Positions 27,710 through 36,949 of a stretch of DNA of 64,000 nucleotides are shown here, piece by piece (position 1 is the first letter of the stretch; each line of letters begins with the position of its first letter). The DNA is taken from contig JANQEU010000046.1 of NCBI GenBank assembly GCA_028278225.1, positions 62,001 through 126,000 on the forward strand, in the 5' to 3' direction. A program made the position numbers and the translations under genes. The stretch comes from Cyclobacteriaceae bacterium. GTDB taxonomy: Bacteria > Bacteroidota > Bacteroidia > Cytophagales > Cyclobacteriaceae. Under the pieces are notes generated by a model, which searched no databases, had not been told where the DNA came from, and saw only the letters and a program-made list of their open reading frames with translations.

Positions 27710-30061
27710 TCAGATCTGTTCTAAATCACCATTGAATCGATAGGTCTTGCCTTTTTCAGTTTCAAAGGTGATCAGTCGCTCTTTATACCGGATTTTACAC
27801 GATCTCCCCGCCAGTGACAAAACCTCCAGTGAAGAAAGATTGGCGTCATCCCATGCAAAAGACAATTCAAATCCTCCCCGGGCCCTCGCGCCCGATATGG
27901 ACCCTGAATCCAAAGCATCCGGAAGTGCCGGCAGTATATCAATTCTATCCATGTGAGACTGCATGATCATCTCAATAATACCGGCTGCCGCACCAAAGTT
28001 ACCATCGATCTGAAATGGCGGATGCGCATCAAACAGGTTGGGATAGGAACCGCCTCCTCCCATGTAATTTATTTCTTTGGTAGGTACGGGTCTGAAGATC
28101 ATTTTTATTAATTCGTATGCACGATTTCCATCAAGAAACCGCGCCCGGAAATTTATCTTCCAGGCAAGACTCCATCCGGTCCCGTCGTCTCCGCGGAATT
28201 CCAATGACTTCATAGCGGCTTCCATAAGCTCTGGCGATTCATCCCAGTTAATTTCCTTTCCGGGATGCATACCCCACAGATGCGAGACATGGCGATGGCG
28301 ACTGGCTGTATCATCTTTATCTTCCACCCACTCCTGTAGCTGTCCAAACTGACCGATCTGATCCGGCGCTATTCTACTGAGCTTATTTCGTAATTGGCCG
28401 GCAAACTCCTCATCAATACCGAGAATCGCAGATGCTTCGATACAAGCCTTAAACAGAGATCTTATTATCTGGTGGTCCATTGACGGACCGAATACCAGAC
28501 CACCTATTTCCGGCGAATTGGATGGAGAACTTACCAGCCAGCCTGTATTTGGCTCTTCAATAAGAGCATCGTAATAGAAAAGCGCCGCTTCCTTCATAAC
28601 AGGATATGCCCGGTTTCTCAAGAAGTTTTCATCCATCGTATAGAGATATCGCTCCCAGAAATGATGGGCCAGCCAACCTGATCCGCCAAGAAAAATCCCG
28701 TGATTTGAATGATTGATAGGTGCTGCACCCCGCCATATATCCGTATTGTGATGAAGTATCCAGCCCCGACTTCCATAGTGTTTTTCCGCAACCACCGCCC
28801 CCGTTGCCGCGACTTCTTCCAGCATTTGAAATAGTGGCTCATGCGTCTCACTGAGGTTAGCGACTTCACTGAGCCAATAGTTCATTTCAGTGTTTATGTT
28901 CACCGTATATTTACTTTCCCAGGGTGGAGTGAGCTGATCATTCCAAATCCCCTGCAGGTTGGCCGGCCGGGTTCCTTCCCTGCTGGAAGCAATCATAAGG
29001 TACCGACCAAACTGTATATAAAGGGCTATTAAGTTTGGATCCCCTTTTTCGTCATCGAATTGTTCAATTCTCTTGTCGGTAGGAAGTTTGGTTTTTTCGT
29101 TTTTACCAAGATCCAGATCAAATCGGTTGAAAAGTGATTGATGATCTGAAATGTGCGTAGCCTTTATTTCATTGTATGGTTTGTTTTCAAGTCTGTCAAA
29201 AATATCCCGGGCAATCAGGGCAGGATCATTTGAGACATCATCATACTGCTTGTAGTTAGTGGCGGCAGTCAGGTAAATGTTTGCATATGAGGAACCACTC
29301 ACAGACAATCTGTCCTCACCGGCTGACACTTCACCATCTGTTTCCATACGCAAACTCGCTTTACCAAAAAGAACGCTTTTATACCGGAATCCCTCACGCG
29401 TGACACCATCACTCACTTTCACATCCAGCTCCTGTGTATCCAGGCCCGTTGAAACCCTTTTGCCCTCGTGAACGGCATCCATCCATACGCTAAACGAAAG
29501 CGCATTTGGTTGATCTGTTTTGATCTTTATCACGATTACTTCATCGGGATTACTTGCAAAAATTTCTCGTTCGAACCTGGTATCTCCAACCCTGTAGCTC
29601 ACGTCAGTAATTGCATCATTCAGACTTAAGGATCTCCTGTAGTCCATATAATTTTCGTGTCCCTCGAAGGAAATGTACAGATCCCCAAATGGCTGGTACG
29701 CCATCTGACGAAGGGGATCGCTCATGAAATGTTCCATGGCAAGATCTTCAGCTTCCTTTTGTTTACCTTCAAATAACAGGTCCTGTATTTTTTTCAAATA
29801 ATCAATGGCCCCTTCGTGAGCGTAGCTGCGCGGCTCACCCTGCCAGAGGGTTTCTTCATTAAACTGAATACGCTCGAGTCCCGCTCCTCCAAATACCATT
29901 GCCCCGAGACGTCCATTCCCTATTGGAAGCGCTTCGTTCCAATTGCCAGCGGGCTGGTCATACCACAATTCATAGGAGGGAATTTGTTCACTTTGAAGAC
30001 CAGTCTGTTGTGCGCAAGAAAGGATGCACACAACCGGGAGAAGTATAGCGGCGATTTTCAT
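27710..30061 (-). CDS. GH95 alpha-L-fucosidase-like, lipoprotein
   Basis: 783 residues with a lipoprotein leader (MKIAAILLPVVCILSC). GH95 signatures run in order: LWYDQPAGNWNEALPIGNGR, GAMVFGG and QFNEETLWQGEP at the N-terminus; LQGIWNDQLTPPWESKYTVN and NTEMNYW in the (alpha/alpha)6 domain; then HHNTDIWRGAAP, SSPSNSPE, RHVSHLWGMHPG and QIDGNFGAAAGI. Length is normal for the family. GH95 enzymes mostly cleave alpha-1,2-fucose, some alpha-galactose. It pairs with GH18 and both are bracketed by the two DUF4143 ATPases. It suggests that the target glycan carries fucose, for example a decorated N-glycan or algal glycan. Confidence 0.92.
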   Translation of the reverse strand: MKIAAILLPVVCILSCAQQTGLQSEQIPSYELWYDQPAGNWNEALPIGNGRLGAMVFGGAGLERIQFNEETLWQGEPRSYAHEGAIDYLKKIQDLLFEGKQKEAEDLAMEHFMSDPLRQMAYQPFGDLYISFEGHENYMDYRRSLSLNDAITDVSYRVGDTRFEREIFASNPDEVIVIKIKTDQPNALSFSVWMDAVHEGKRVSTGLDTQELDVKVSDGVTREGFRYKSVLFGKASLRMETDGEVSAGEDRLSVSGSSYANIYLTAATNYKQYDDVSNDPALIARDIFDRLENKPYNEIKATHISDHQSLFNRFDLDLGKNEKTKLPTDKRIEQFDDEKGDPNLIALYIQFGRYLMIASSREGTRPANLQGIWNDQLTPPWESKYTVNINTEMNYWLSEVANLSETHEPLFQMLEEVAATGAVVAEKHYGSRGWILHHNTDIWRGAAPINHSNHGIFLGGSGWLAHHFWERYLYTMDENFLRNRAYPVMKEAALFYYDALIEEPNTGWLVSSPSNSPEIGGLVFGPSMDHQIIRSLFKACIEASAILGIDEEFAGQLRNKLSRIAPDQIGQFGQLQEWVEDKDDTASRHRHVSHLWGMHPGKEINWDESPELMEAAMKSLEFRGDDGTGWSLAWKINFRARFLDGNRAYELIKMIFRPVPTKEINYMGGGGSYPNLFDAHPPFQIDGNFGAAAGIIEMIMQSHMDRIDILPALPDALDSGSISGARARGGFELSFAWDDANLSSLEVLSLAGRSCKIRYKERLITFETEKGKTYRFNGDLEQI

Positions 30062-30145
30062 TATGATTTAAGATGACCAATAGAAAGATACAGTGATTTA
30101 TTGAGGAAGGTGATGTCTCTGAAATATTAATGATCTCAGCTATCT

Positions 30146-31459
30146 TCATGCTGATTCCAATCCGTGTTTTGCCAGTGACCAGGCAAAGTATAACGGTAAA
30201 AACAAAATATTTTCTTCGCTGATCTGTCCCAGCTTTCCGGAATGGAGCACAACAGCTTGAGTCGGATTATACTGTTTTCTGTATAAATGAAGTGATCTCA
30301 ATTTTCCGCTTGGACCATCTTTCACCTCCACAGGAGTGACACTACCCGATAAATTTATAATATAATCCACCTCGGCATTGCTGCTTTTGGCATCTCTTGA
30401 CCAGTAATATTGTTTCGTCGAACTAGCGGAAATGAACTCCTGACCGGCAAATTGCTCGGCAAGCTGACCTCTGTAAATTGATAAAATGTTTTTGCTTTCA
30501 ATTACAGCTGAGTAGTTTAGCCCCATAAGACTATTCATCAAACCTATGTCTACAAATAATGCCTTGAATTTTTTTGTGGATGCGTATATTTCAAATGGAA
30601 TGCCAGGATTGTTAACCGATTTTACCTGGATAATAATACGAGACATCCCTAAACCTTCGAAAGCCTTTTTGATGGTTGGAATGGTAAAATCAGTTGCAAG
30701 AGTGACATACTTCAACTGCCGGCCTACCTGAGATGCCACTCCCGTGAGTACGGAATTCAAACAGTCAACATTTACTTTAGGCGAATATTTATTGAAGTCA
30801 AGTTTGTAAGAATTAATGATCTCCCATTGACTTTTAATGGCTTGCTTGAGAGATTTATTTTCTGTATAAATTTTAATCGTTTCCGGCATTCCCCCCAATA
30901 GGAAATAGGTCTTTAATTGTCCCATTAGATATTCATGAATGCTATCTGATATCTTCCGGACCGGAGAACGACAAATGACAGATGCTTTTTCGTTACCAAT
31001 TGCCAATAAGTACTCCGGAAATGAGAGTGGTGTCACCTCAATAATAGAAATACGTCCAACCGGAAAGGAGATTTGATTGAAAACAAACTCCAGAAGAGAA
31101 CCGGCAGCAACAAGATGCAAACCCGGTTTTTGTTCAAAAAAATATCGCATAGACATCAATGCACGGGGACATTCCTGCACCTCATCAAAAAAAAGTAAGG
31201 TCCTGCCTTCAACAATGGGAACCCCGGATATGAGTTCAATTTCCGAACATACTCTCTCCGGAGAAAGATCTTCGTCAAATATTGGCTTGTACTGAGGACT
31301 TTGCTCAAAATCTATTTTGATGAAATGATCAAATTCGGACTTCGCCAAAGTCTGTACAAGCCAGGTTTTGCCCACCTGCCTCGCGCCTCTTATTAAGAGA
31401 GGCTTTCTATTCTTTCCTTTTTTCCACTCAACTATATCCCTGTAAACAAATCTTATCAT
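30146..31459 (-). CDS. AAA ATPase with DUF4143 domain, copy 2
   Basis: 437 residues from ATG. Walker A LLIRGARQVGKTWLV, Walker B TLLFFDEVQECPRA, then LVAAGSLLEF, as in copy 1. The C-terminal part has SNAEVDYIINL followed by TPVEVKDG, the same Asp / E-x-K nuclease-like pattern. The proteins are clearly paralogous but far from identical. Iterons related to those of copy 1 lie 8 bp upstream of the start. It is downstream of nothing related: the next gene upstream is a solute-binding-like protein. Confidence 0.88.
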   Translation of the reverse strand: MIRFVYRDIVEWKKGKNRKPLLIRGARQVGKTWLVQTLAKSEFDHFIKIDFEQSPQYKPIFDEDLSPERVCSEIELISGVPIVEGRTLLFFDEVQECPRALMSMRYFFEQKPGLHLVAAGSLLEFVFNQISFPVGRISIIEVTPLSFPEYLLAIGNEKASVICRSPVRKISDSIHEYLMGQLKTYFLLGGMPETIKIYTENKSLKQAIKSQWEIINSYKLDFNKYSPKVNVDCLNSVLTGVASQVGRQLKYVTLATDFTIPTIKKAFEGLGMSRIIIQVKSVNNPGIPFEIYASTKKFKALFVDIGLMNSLMGLNYSAVIESKNILSIYRGQLAEQFAGQEFISASSTKQYYWSRDAKSSNAEVDYIINLSGSVTPVEVKDGPSGKLRSLHLYRKQYNPTQAVVLHSGKLGQISEENILFLPLYFAWSLAKHGLESA

Positions 31460-31466
31460 AAATTTA

Positions 31467-31545
31467 GTTTTACAAGGTAATTTATGAATATACTTTTAGT
31501 TTTACAAGGTTATTCCTAAATCTAAATTTAGTTTAGAAGGGATCA
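31467..31545. repeat. Iteron array upstream of ATPase copy 2
   Basis: Two good copies, GTTTTACAAGGTAATT at 31467 and GTTTTACAAGGTTATT at 31499, are 32 bp apart; a degenerate third (AGTTTAGAAGGGATCA) starts at 31530. The core TTTTACAAGG is the same as in the array before ATPase copy 1, and the distance to the start codon is also nearly the same (7 bp). Each iteron is preceded by TTTA, giving a TTTAGTTTTACAAGG unit. Confidence 0.7.
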
Positions 31546-31606
31546 TTTAAGTTAAATCAAACTTTATCCGGTAATAATCACTTTCTGAGGTAGATTTTCG
31601 TGTTTT

Positions 31607-32740
31607 TCAGGATGCCCCCATTTCGATGAAAGTCCGGCCCAGTTTGTCTAGTACGACATTAACCTCACCACCAGCATGTAAATAAGAATGGATCGTTTCT
31701 CCGAGAAGCTCCTGAAACTTCGGCCATCCCGAATATCTTGGTCGTACGTACGCATTGTCCAGTGTATTCCGCGTATTTCTAAAAAAGTCATTTACCATTT
31801 TGTTTACGACAGGATCTTCCCATGCCAGTATATTGGCTGGTTGACCATCATGATTAACATAAATACTTTTCTGAACGTCAGCACTACAGATCCATGCAGC
31901 ATAATCAATGGCTTCCTGTGGGTATTGACAATTTGATGATACAGCAATTCCTGCTCCACCAAGAACAGCAATGTTACCGGGTGCATTTGTATAGGTGAGT
32001 AGCTTTTTCCTGAAATTCTTCCTGGAATAATTAGAATAGTTAAACGCCAGGGGTGAATAGACGATATCATCATTCTCAGCCATGTGATCATATAGCTGAA
32101 TAGGATTCCATTCCGGACTCATAGGATGAAAAGCATCACGCATCCTGGCCATCATTTCCAATACTTTGGATCCGGTTCGTTCATCTACCAATACGGAGTT
32201 ACCTTCCTTAATCGGGGATCCAAACTGGGCGGTTAATGATAGAAAAGTGCAAAGACAATCTGTTGGGCAAAGTGCCATTCCTACGTACTGCTCGTTTTTA
32301 TTAAGTTCGGCAGCTAATTGAAAAACTTCATCCCAGTTTGTTGGTACTTGTACATTCAGCAAATCAGCCCTGTAACAAGCACTCTGAAAAGCCGCATCTA
32401 CGGGTAGTGCCCACTGGTGTCCTGCATAGTTGTAGCTTTCAAAACTTGGTCCGGTTGATTGTGATTTTAAGGCCTGATATATACTGGGATCCAAAAATTC
32501 ATCAAGTGACAAAACACAACCTGTCTCAGCAGCAACTCCGGAATGCGGGTGATCCATGATCAGTAGATCGAATTGTGAGGCCAAATCTTCCAAAGACTGA
32601 TCCCCGAAATCCTTGAGCGATCGCTTTTTCCATTTCACATTAGCCCCTCTAAGCCTGGAATATTCCTCAGATGTAGCCACCAATGGATCGAATCCGCGAG
32701 GATGATCCCAAGTGATACCGTTCAAAGTGATGACATTCAT
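31607..32740 (-). CDS. Solute-binding-protein-like protein without a signal peptide
   Basis: 377 residues with the two-lobe pattern of family 1 extracellular solute-binding proteins: FDLLIMDHPHSG, HQWALPVDAAFQSACYR, VPTNWDEVFQLAAEL, GNIAVLGGAGIAVSSNCQYP, and a late RPRYSGWPKFQELLGE. The start ATG overlaps the upstream gene's stop by 4 bp, and the first residues (MNVITLNGITWDHPRG) are not a signal peptide, so the product is probably cytoplasmic. No ABC permease genes are near. It is the last gene in a unit with an enoyl-CoA hydratase family protein and CoA-transferase. It may have become a cytoplasmic binding or catalytic protein of that pathway. Confidence 0.78.
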   Translation of the reverse strand: MNVITLNGITWDHPRGFDPLVATSEEYSRLRGANVKWKKRSLKDFGDQSLEDLASQFDLLIMDHPHSGVAAETGCVLSLDEFLDPSIYQALKSQSTGPSFESYNYAGHQWALPVDAAFQSACYRADLLNVQVPTNWDEVFQLAAELNKNEQYVGMALCPTDCLCTFLSLTAQFGSPIKEGNSVLVDERTGSKVLEMMARMRDAFHPMSPEWNPIQLYDHMAENDDIVYSPLAFNYSNYSRKNFRKKLLTYTNAPGNIAVLGGAGIAVSSNCQYPQEAIDYAAWICSADVQKSIYVNHDGQPANILAWEDPVVNKMVNDFFRNTRNTLDNAYVRPRYSGWPKFQELLGETIHSYLHAGGEVNVVLDKLGRTFIEMGAS

Positions 32741-33516
32741 TCCTTTTTTTTCAGACTGTTTTGATAGAATTCCCGGATTTTGGCCTGTCCTTCCTCAGAC
32801 TGATAAAATACACTCAATGCTCCATTCTCCATGCTTAGGGCTGACAAGTCCACACTTCCAACACTCATTTGGGTAAGTTGTTTAATAACCTGCAAGCGGT
32901 CAGCAGGTTTGGAAGCAAGTTCAGCAGCAAACGCTATGACATTCTTTTGAAAATCCTCCTTTTGATAGATCTGATTTACAACACTTCTTTCATGCATTTC
33001 CTCTGCTGTAACCGTTCGACCTGTCATGATCAGTTCATTTGCAATGTTGGTCCCCAGTTTCTTGGCCAGTCGTTGTGTGCCTCCACCTCCCGGAATTAGA
33101 TTAAGATTAATTTCAGGTAATCCCATTTTGGCATGTTGACGAGCCAACATCATATCACATGCCAGGGCTATTTCAAATCCACCGCCAAATGCATAGCCAT
33201 TCACAGCTGCTACAACTGGCTTTGTATTCCCTTCAATTGCTGCATAAAGAGATCTCCCTTTTGTTTGAAATGCTTCAAACTGCTCTCTCGTCTGCTGCGC
33301 ATACTCTTTGATATCCGCCCCGGCCATAAAAGCTTTCCCTTCTCCGGTAATTACACAGACTGCTATGTCCTGAGCGGCCGCTGCATTCACCATCCCTAAC
33401 GCCTCGATAATTTCATTCATCATCTGACGGTTCATGGCATTTAGTTGATCCGGCCGGTTAAAAACGATCCATGCTATCTTCTCACCAATGCTGTATTTTA
33501 TGTACTCAAATTGCAT
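32737..33516 (-). CDS. Enoyl-CoA hydratase/isomerase family protein
   Basis: 259 residues of the crotonase fold. FNRPDQLNAMNRQMM at the N-terminus, GEGKAFMAGADIKEYA forming the first oxyanion segment, then AAVNGYAFGGGFEIALACDM and PEINLNLIPGGGGTQRLAKK. Both Glu positions of typical hydratases seem occupied: GGGFEIA-type Glu and the PEI/L Glu. So hydration of an enoyl-CoA is the plain reading, although the crotonase family also includes isomerases, hydrolases and decarboxylases. It is 12 bp after the CoA-transferase gene, suggesting that the acyl-CoA made by the transferase is its substrate. Confidence 0.9.
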   Translation of the reverse strand: MQFEYIKYSIGEKIAWIVFNRPDQLNAMNRQMMNEIIEALGMVNAAAAQDIAVCVITGEGKAFMAGADIKEYAQQTREQFEAFQTKGRSLYAAIEGNTKPVVAAVNGYAFGGGFEIALACDMMLARQHAKMGLPEINLNLIPGGGGTQRLAKKLGTNIANELIMTGRTVTAEEMHERSVVNQIYQKEDFQKNVIAFAAELASKPADRLQVIKQLTQMSVGSVDLSALSMENGALSVFYQSEEGQAKIREFYQNSLKKKE

Positions 33517-33528
33517 ACTGATGTCATT

Positions 33529-34737
33529 TTAGTGTTTTTCTATGCTCATGACTTTTTGATCAATCAATGAATTGATTTCTTCCTGATCGTACCCCAATTC
33601 CTTCAGGATTTCCTCCCCATGTTCTCCTATCAATGGCGAAGGTTTTGAGATTTCTCCCGGTGTCTCACTCATGGTAAATGGAATATTGGTCACTTTTAGA
33701 TTGCCTGCCTTTGGATGTTCAATTTCAACAAAAGTGTTGTTGAATTGTACCTGCGGATCATTTTCCACTTCAGGTTGTTCCTTTACCTCTGCCACCCAAA
33801 GGTCCAGATCCAGCATAATTTTCAGCCATTTCTCAGTGGTCTTTGATTTTGTAATTTCCTCAACGATGCCGTGTATTTCATCTCTTCTGTCGAACAGTAC
33901 CTGTGGATCACTAAACTCCATTAATGACTCCACGCCAAGAGCTTCCACCAGCTTTGACCACGGACTCATTGCGATAGTCAGATAACCATCTTTTGTCTGA
34001 TAGACCCCGAACGGCGCGGGATTTCCCGGATGACCGATCCCAGACTCAGGACGTTCAAAGGTGACACCCAGATTTTGTATAGTGAAAAAATCCTGCATTT
34101 GAAAGGCTATTGCCGAAGAAAGCAGGTTCGTCTTAATCTCCTGGCCTTTACCGGTCTTTTCCCTGTAATAAAGGGCTGCTAAAATGGCGTAAACACAGTT
34201 TAAGGCATTTATCTGATCACATAATGCAGTACCAATCGGAACAGGACCATCTGATTTCTTCCCACTGGTCATAATTGCTCCGCTCATACTTTGAACGAGC
34301 AAATCCTGTCCCGGTCTGCTCAAATAAGGCCCATCATCACCCCATCCGCTTGCCGAACAATATATGATTGATGGATTGATCTTTTTCATATCTTCATAAC
34401 CGTAACCCAACCGCGCCATTACTCCGGGCCGGAAGTTTTCCATTACGATATCCGTCTCTTCCACCAGTTTGAATAGAATTTCTTTGCCCATTTTGGATTT
34501 CATATCGATCGCCAGCGATCTTTTATTTCGATTCCAGGCCATAAAACAGGGTGATTCATCTCCGGCGATCCATTGGTTGAAAAAGGTCATATTACGATAA
34601 ATATCTCCCGATCCCACACGTTCAACTTTTATGACATCCGCTCCAAGATCTCCCAACATTTGCGTAGTGAACGGCCCCTGTAGCAGTTGAGAAAAGTCCA
34701 AAACCTTTATTCCTTCTAATGCCTTATTCATGTTCAA
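33529..34737 (-). CDS. Family III CoA-transferase (CaiB/BaiF), second copy
   Basis: 402 residues. DFSQLLQGPFTTQMLGDLGA, VIKVERVGSGD, ENFRPGVMARLGYGYEDM and SGWGDDGPYLSRPGQDLLVQ correspond block by block to the transferase at 10338, including the catalytic Asp after RPGQ. It lies 12 bp upstream of the enoyl-CoA hydratase family gene and 37 bp after an SDR. The two transferases seem to belong to parallel operons with different partners: a cupin in one, a hydratase and a binding-like protein in the other. Confidence 0.9.
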   Translation of the reverse strand: MNMNKALEGIKVLDFSQLLQGPFTTQMLGDLGADVIKVERVGSGDIYRNMTFFNQWIAGDESPCFMAWNRNKRSLAIDMKSKMGKEILFKLVEETDIVMENFRPGVMARLGYGYEDMKKINPSIIYCSASGWGDDGPYLSRPGQDLLVQSMSGAIMTSGKKSDGPVPIGTALCDQINALNCVYAILAALYYREKTGKGQEIKTNLLSSAIAFQMQDFFTIQNLGVTFERPESGIGHPGNPAPFGVYQTKDGYLTIAMSPWSKLVEALGVESLMEFSDPQVLFDRRDEIHGIVEEITKSKTTEKWLKIMLDLDLWVAEVKEQPEVENDPQVQFNNTFVEIEHPKAGNLKVTNIPFTMSETPGEISKPSPLIGEHGEEILKELGYDQEEINSLIDQKVMSIEKH

Positions 34738-34774
34738 ACTTGTTACTCCTCATTTTATAAATCACATAATGAAA

Positions 34775-35545
34775 TCACATATATCTTGGTAATGTACAAA
34801 GCCCACCATCCACCCTGATATCTTCACCGGTTATAAATGCAGACTCATCCGACGCCAGAAAAACAGCTGTCATGGCTACTTCCTCAGCCTTACCCATTCT
34901 TTTCAAGGCGGACTGATCAATGCTTTTTCTAAGGAATTCTTCACCTTCCTCCGCAATCCTCCGCTCGTTCATGGGTGTCATGATGGCCCCGGGTGAAATG
35001 GTGTTGAATCGGATATTGTATTCACCAAATTGTCCTGCCAGCTGATTGGTCATGGACATAATGGCGCCTTTTGCGCCGGCATAAGCCGTCCAGTCATTCC
35101 AACTCCGGCTGGCCTGCACAGATGAGATGGTAATGACACTTCCCGAACGCTGTTTCACAAAATGAGGAACGGCCAGTTTCATGCCTCTAAAGACGCTCTT
35201 GAGGTTTATATTCATCAATTTGTCCCATTCCTCCTCTGTCATTTCACCTATATTCCTGGCAAGAGCTATTGCCGCGTTATTGACAAGCACATCGATCCTG
35301 CCATACCGTTCTACAACTGCATTTACCAGGTCCTCCATTTCAGAAGTGATTCCAACAGAACACTTTATTGGCAGGGTTTCACCTCCTTTTTGGTTGATCA
35401 GATCTGATTCCAGCTTGCATTTATCTTCATTGATATCGGCCATAACAGTAACCGCTCCTTCCCGTGCAAAAGCCTGACTGATCGCCAGTCCGATTCCATC
35501 CGCAGCTCCCGTAACAATGGCCACTTTCTCCTGTAATCGACTCAT
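34775..35545 (-). CDS. SDR family oxidoreductase, third copy
   Basis: 256 residues, classical SDR: TGAADGIG near residue 12, an NNAAIA form of the NNAG motif, ITISSVQASRS with the catalytic Ser, and YAGAK with Tyr-x3-Lys. RFNTISPGAIMTPMN and FITGEDIRVDGG follow. It is 4 bp downstream of the porter stop and upstream of the CoA-transferase. By analogy with the two other cassettes it probably handles the imported sugar. Confidence 0.9.
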   Translation of the reverse strand: MSRLQEKVAIVTGAADGIGLAISQAFAREGAVTVMADINEDKCKLESDLINQKGGETLPIKCSVGITSEMEDLVNAVVERYGRIDVLVNNAAIALARNIGEMTEEEWDKLMNINLKSVFRGMKLAVPHFVKQRSGSVITISSVQASRSWNDWTAYAGAKGAIMSMTNQLAGQFGEYNIRFNTISPGAIMTPMNERRIAEEGEEFLRKSIDQSALKRMGKAEEVAMTAVFLASDESAFITGEDIRVDGGLCTLPRYM

Positions 35546-35549
35546 TATT

Positions 35550-36929
35550 TTACTTTTTTGACAACCAATAGTTTTCGATTTCTTCGAGGGTCTTACCCTT
35601 GGTTTCCGGCATCACTTTTAAGGCAATGTATATCGCGGGCAGCGTGCATAATGCGAAAAACCAGAATGTGCCATAGGGCCTTAGATTCTCAAGGAACCAG
35701 GGTGTCATTTGCCCCACAAAAGCTGTACCTAACCAAACAGACATGGTGGCCACAGACATTGCGGTGCCCCTGATCCTTAAGGGATAGATCTCAGATAGTA
35801 AAACCCAGATAACCGGCCCATATGAAAAAGCAAAACAGGCAATGAAAGTCAGAATGAATACCATTAAAAGATAGGTATTGTTGACCTCGAAGAAGAACAG
35901 AGATCCTATTATTACCAGGGAAAAAATAATACCTATGACTCCGAAAAGCAGCAATGGTCTTCGCCCCAGCTGATCGATTTTCCAAAGTGCTACAATTGTG
36001 AACAATACATTGACAATTCCAATAATCACCTGACCACCCAATGCCTCCCCAATCTGCAGGCCAGCTTCTTCCAGTATCCTTGGACCATAGTAAATAATAG
36101 CATTTATTCCACTTACCTGGGTTAAAAATGCAAGTGAAATACCTATGATCATTGCCAGTTTAAAGCCTCCCGAAAAAGCCAGTTTAAGTCCCCCTTTCTC
36201 CTGCGCCAGGTTGGTTTCAATGTCTCTGATCTCACGATCGGCTTCTTCTTCATTGACAAACTTTAATAAGATTGCTTTCGCTCTATCGGTTTGCCCTTTC
36301 ATAGTAAGCCAGCGTGGACTTTTAGGGATCATGAGTAACAGGATCAAAAAAATCAAAGCAGGGATTGTTTCACTTCCAAGCATAGCCCTCCATACCTCCT
36401 GAACTATAATCTTGTTTATCCATCCGGAATTTCCCCCCAAACTGTATGATTGAGAAACATTCAACAGGAAAGCGTTAGCGAAATAAGCAAATAAGATCCC
36501 GACAGTAATCGCGAACTGGTACAGCGCAACGAGCCTTCCACGTTTATGAGCCGGAGCAATTTCAGATATATACAGTGGTGACAACATCGAAGCAACTCCA
36601 ACTCCAATGCCTCCGAGCAATCTGTACACAACTAGCTGGGTAAAACTCTCTGAAACCATGCAGCCAATGGCAGATAGTCCAAAAAATATCCCGGACAGGA
36701 TGAGTATTTCTTTTCGACCAAACCTATCACTCATCACTCCTGCAACTGATACTCCAAGAATTGTTCCCAACAGTGCAGAGCTGACATACCACCCTTCAAA
36801 GACTGTGTCTAAAGAAAATTGATTCGTCACAAATCCAATGGTTCCGGAGATTACGGCTGTGTCGTATCCAAAAAGGAATCCTCCAAGTGCGGCAATTACA
36901 GCCAGTCCATTTACATATCTTTCTTTCAT
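35550..36929 (-). CDS. MFS sugar porter, third copy
   Basis: 459 residues with all sugar-porter signatures: GGFLFGYDTAVISGTIGF, SDRFGRKE, EIAPAHKRGRLVALYQ, PKSPRWLTMKGQ, QVSGINAIIYYGPRIL, DQLGRRPLL and PETKGKTLEEIE near the end. Twelve membrane segments expected. It is 21 bp downstream of the GH47 mannosidase gene and 4 bp upstream of the SDR. The sequence resembles the porter at 8804 more than the one at 17354 (for example, both have the insertion after ANAFLLN / SNTWLLF). Confidence 0.93.
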   Translation of the reverse strand: MKERYVNGLAVIAALGGFLFGYDTAVISGTIGFVTNQFSLDTVFEGWYVSSALLGTILGVSVAGVMSDRFGRKEILILSGIFFGLSAIGCMVSESFTQLVVYRLLGGIGVGVASMLSPLYISEIAPAHKRGRLVALYQFAITVGILFAYFANAFLLNVSQSYSLGGNSGWINKIIVQEVWRAMLGSETIPALIFLILLLMIPKSPRWLTMKGQTDRAKAILLKFVNEEEADREIRDIETNLAQEKGGLKLAFSGGFKLAMIIGISLAFLTQVSGINAIIYYGPRILEEAGLQIGEALGGQVIIGIVNVLFTIVALWKIDQLGRRPLLLFGVIGIIFSLVIIGSLFFFEVNNTYLLMVFILTFIACFAFSYGPVIWVLLSEIYPLRIRGTAMSVATMSVWLGTAFVGQMTPWFLENLRPYGTFWFFALCTLPAIYIALKVMPETKGKTLEEIENYWLSKK

Positions 36930-36949
36930 TGATCTTCTTCGTTTACAAA

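Noticed and set aside
24823-31459. Composite transposon carrying GH18 and GH95
   Set aside because: No transposase, no terminal inverted repeats and no target duplication were seen; the flanking genes are ATPases, only suggestive of a mobile block.
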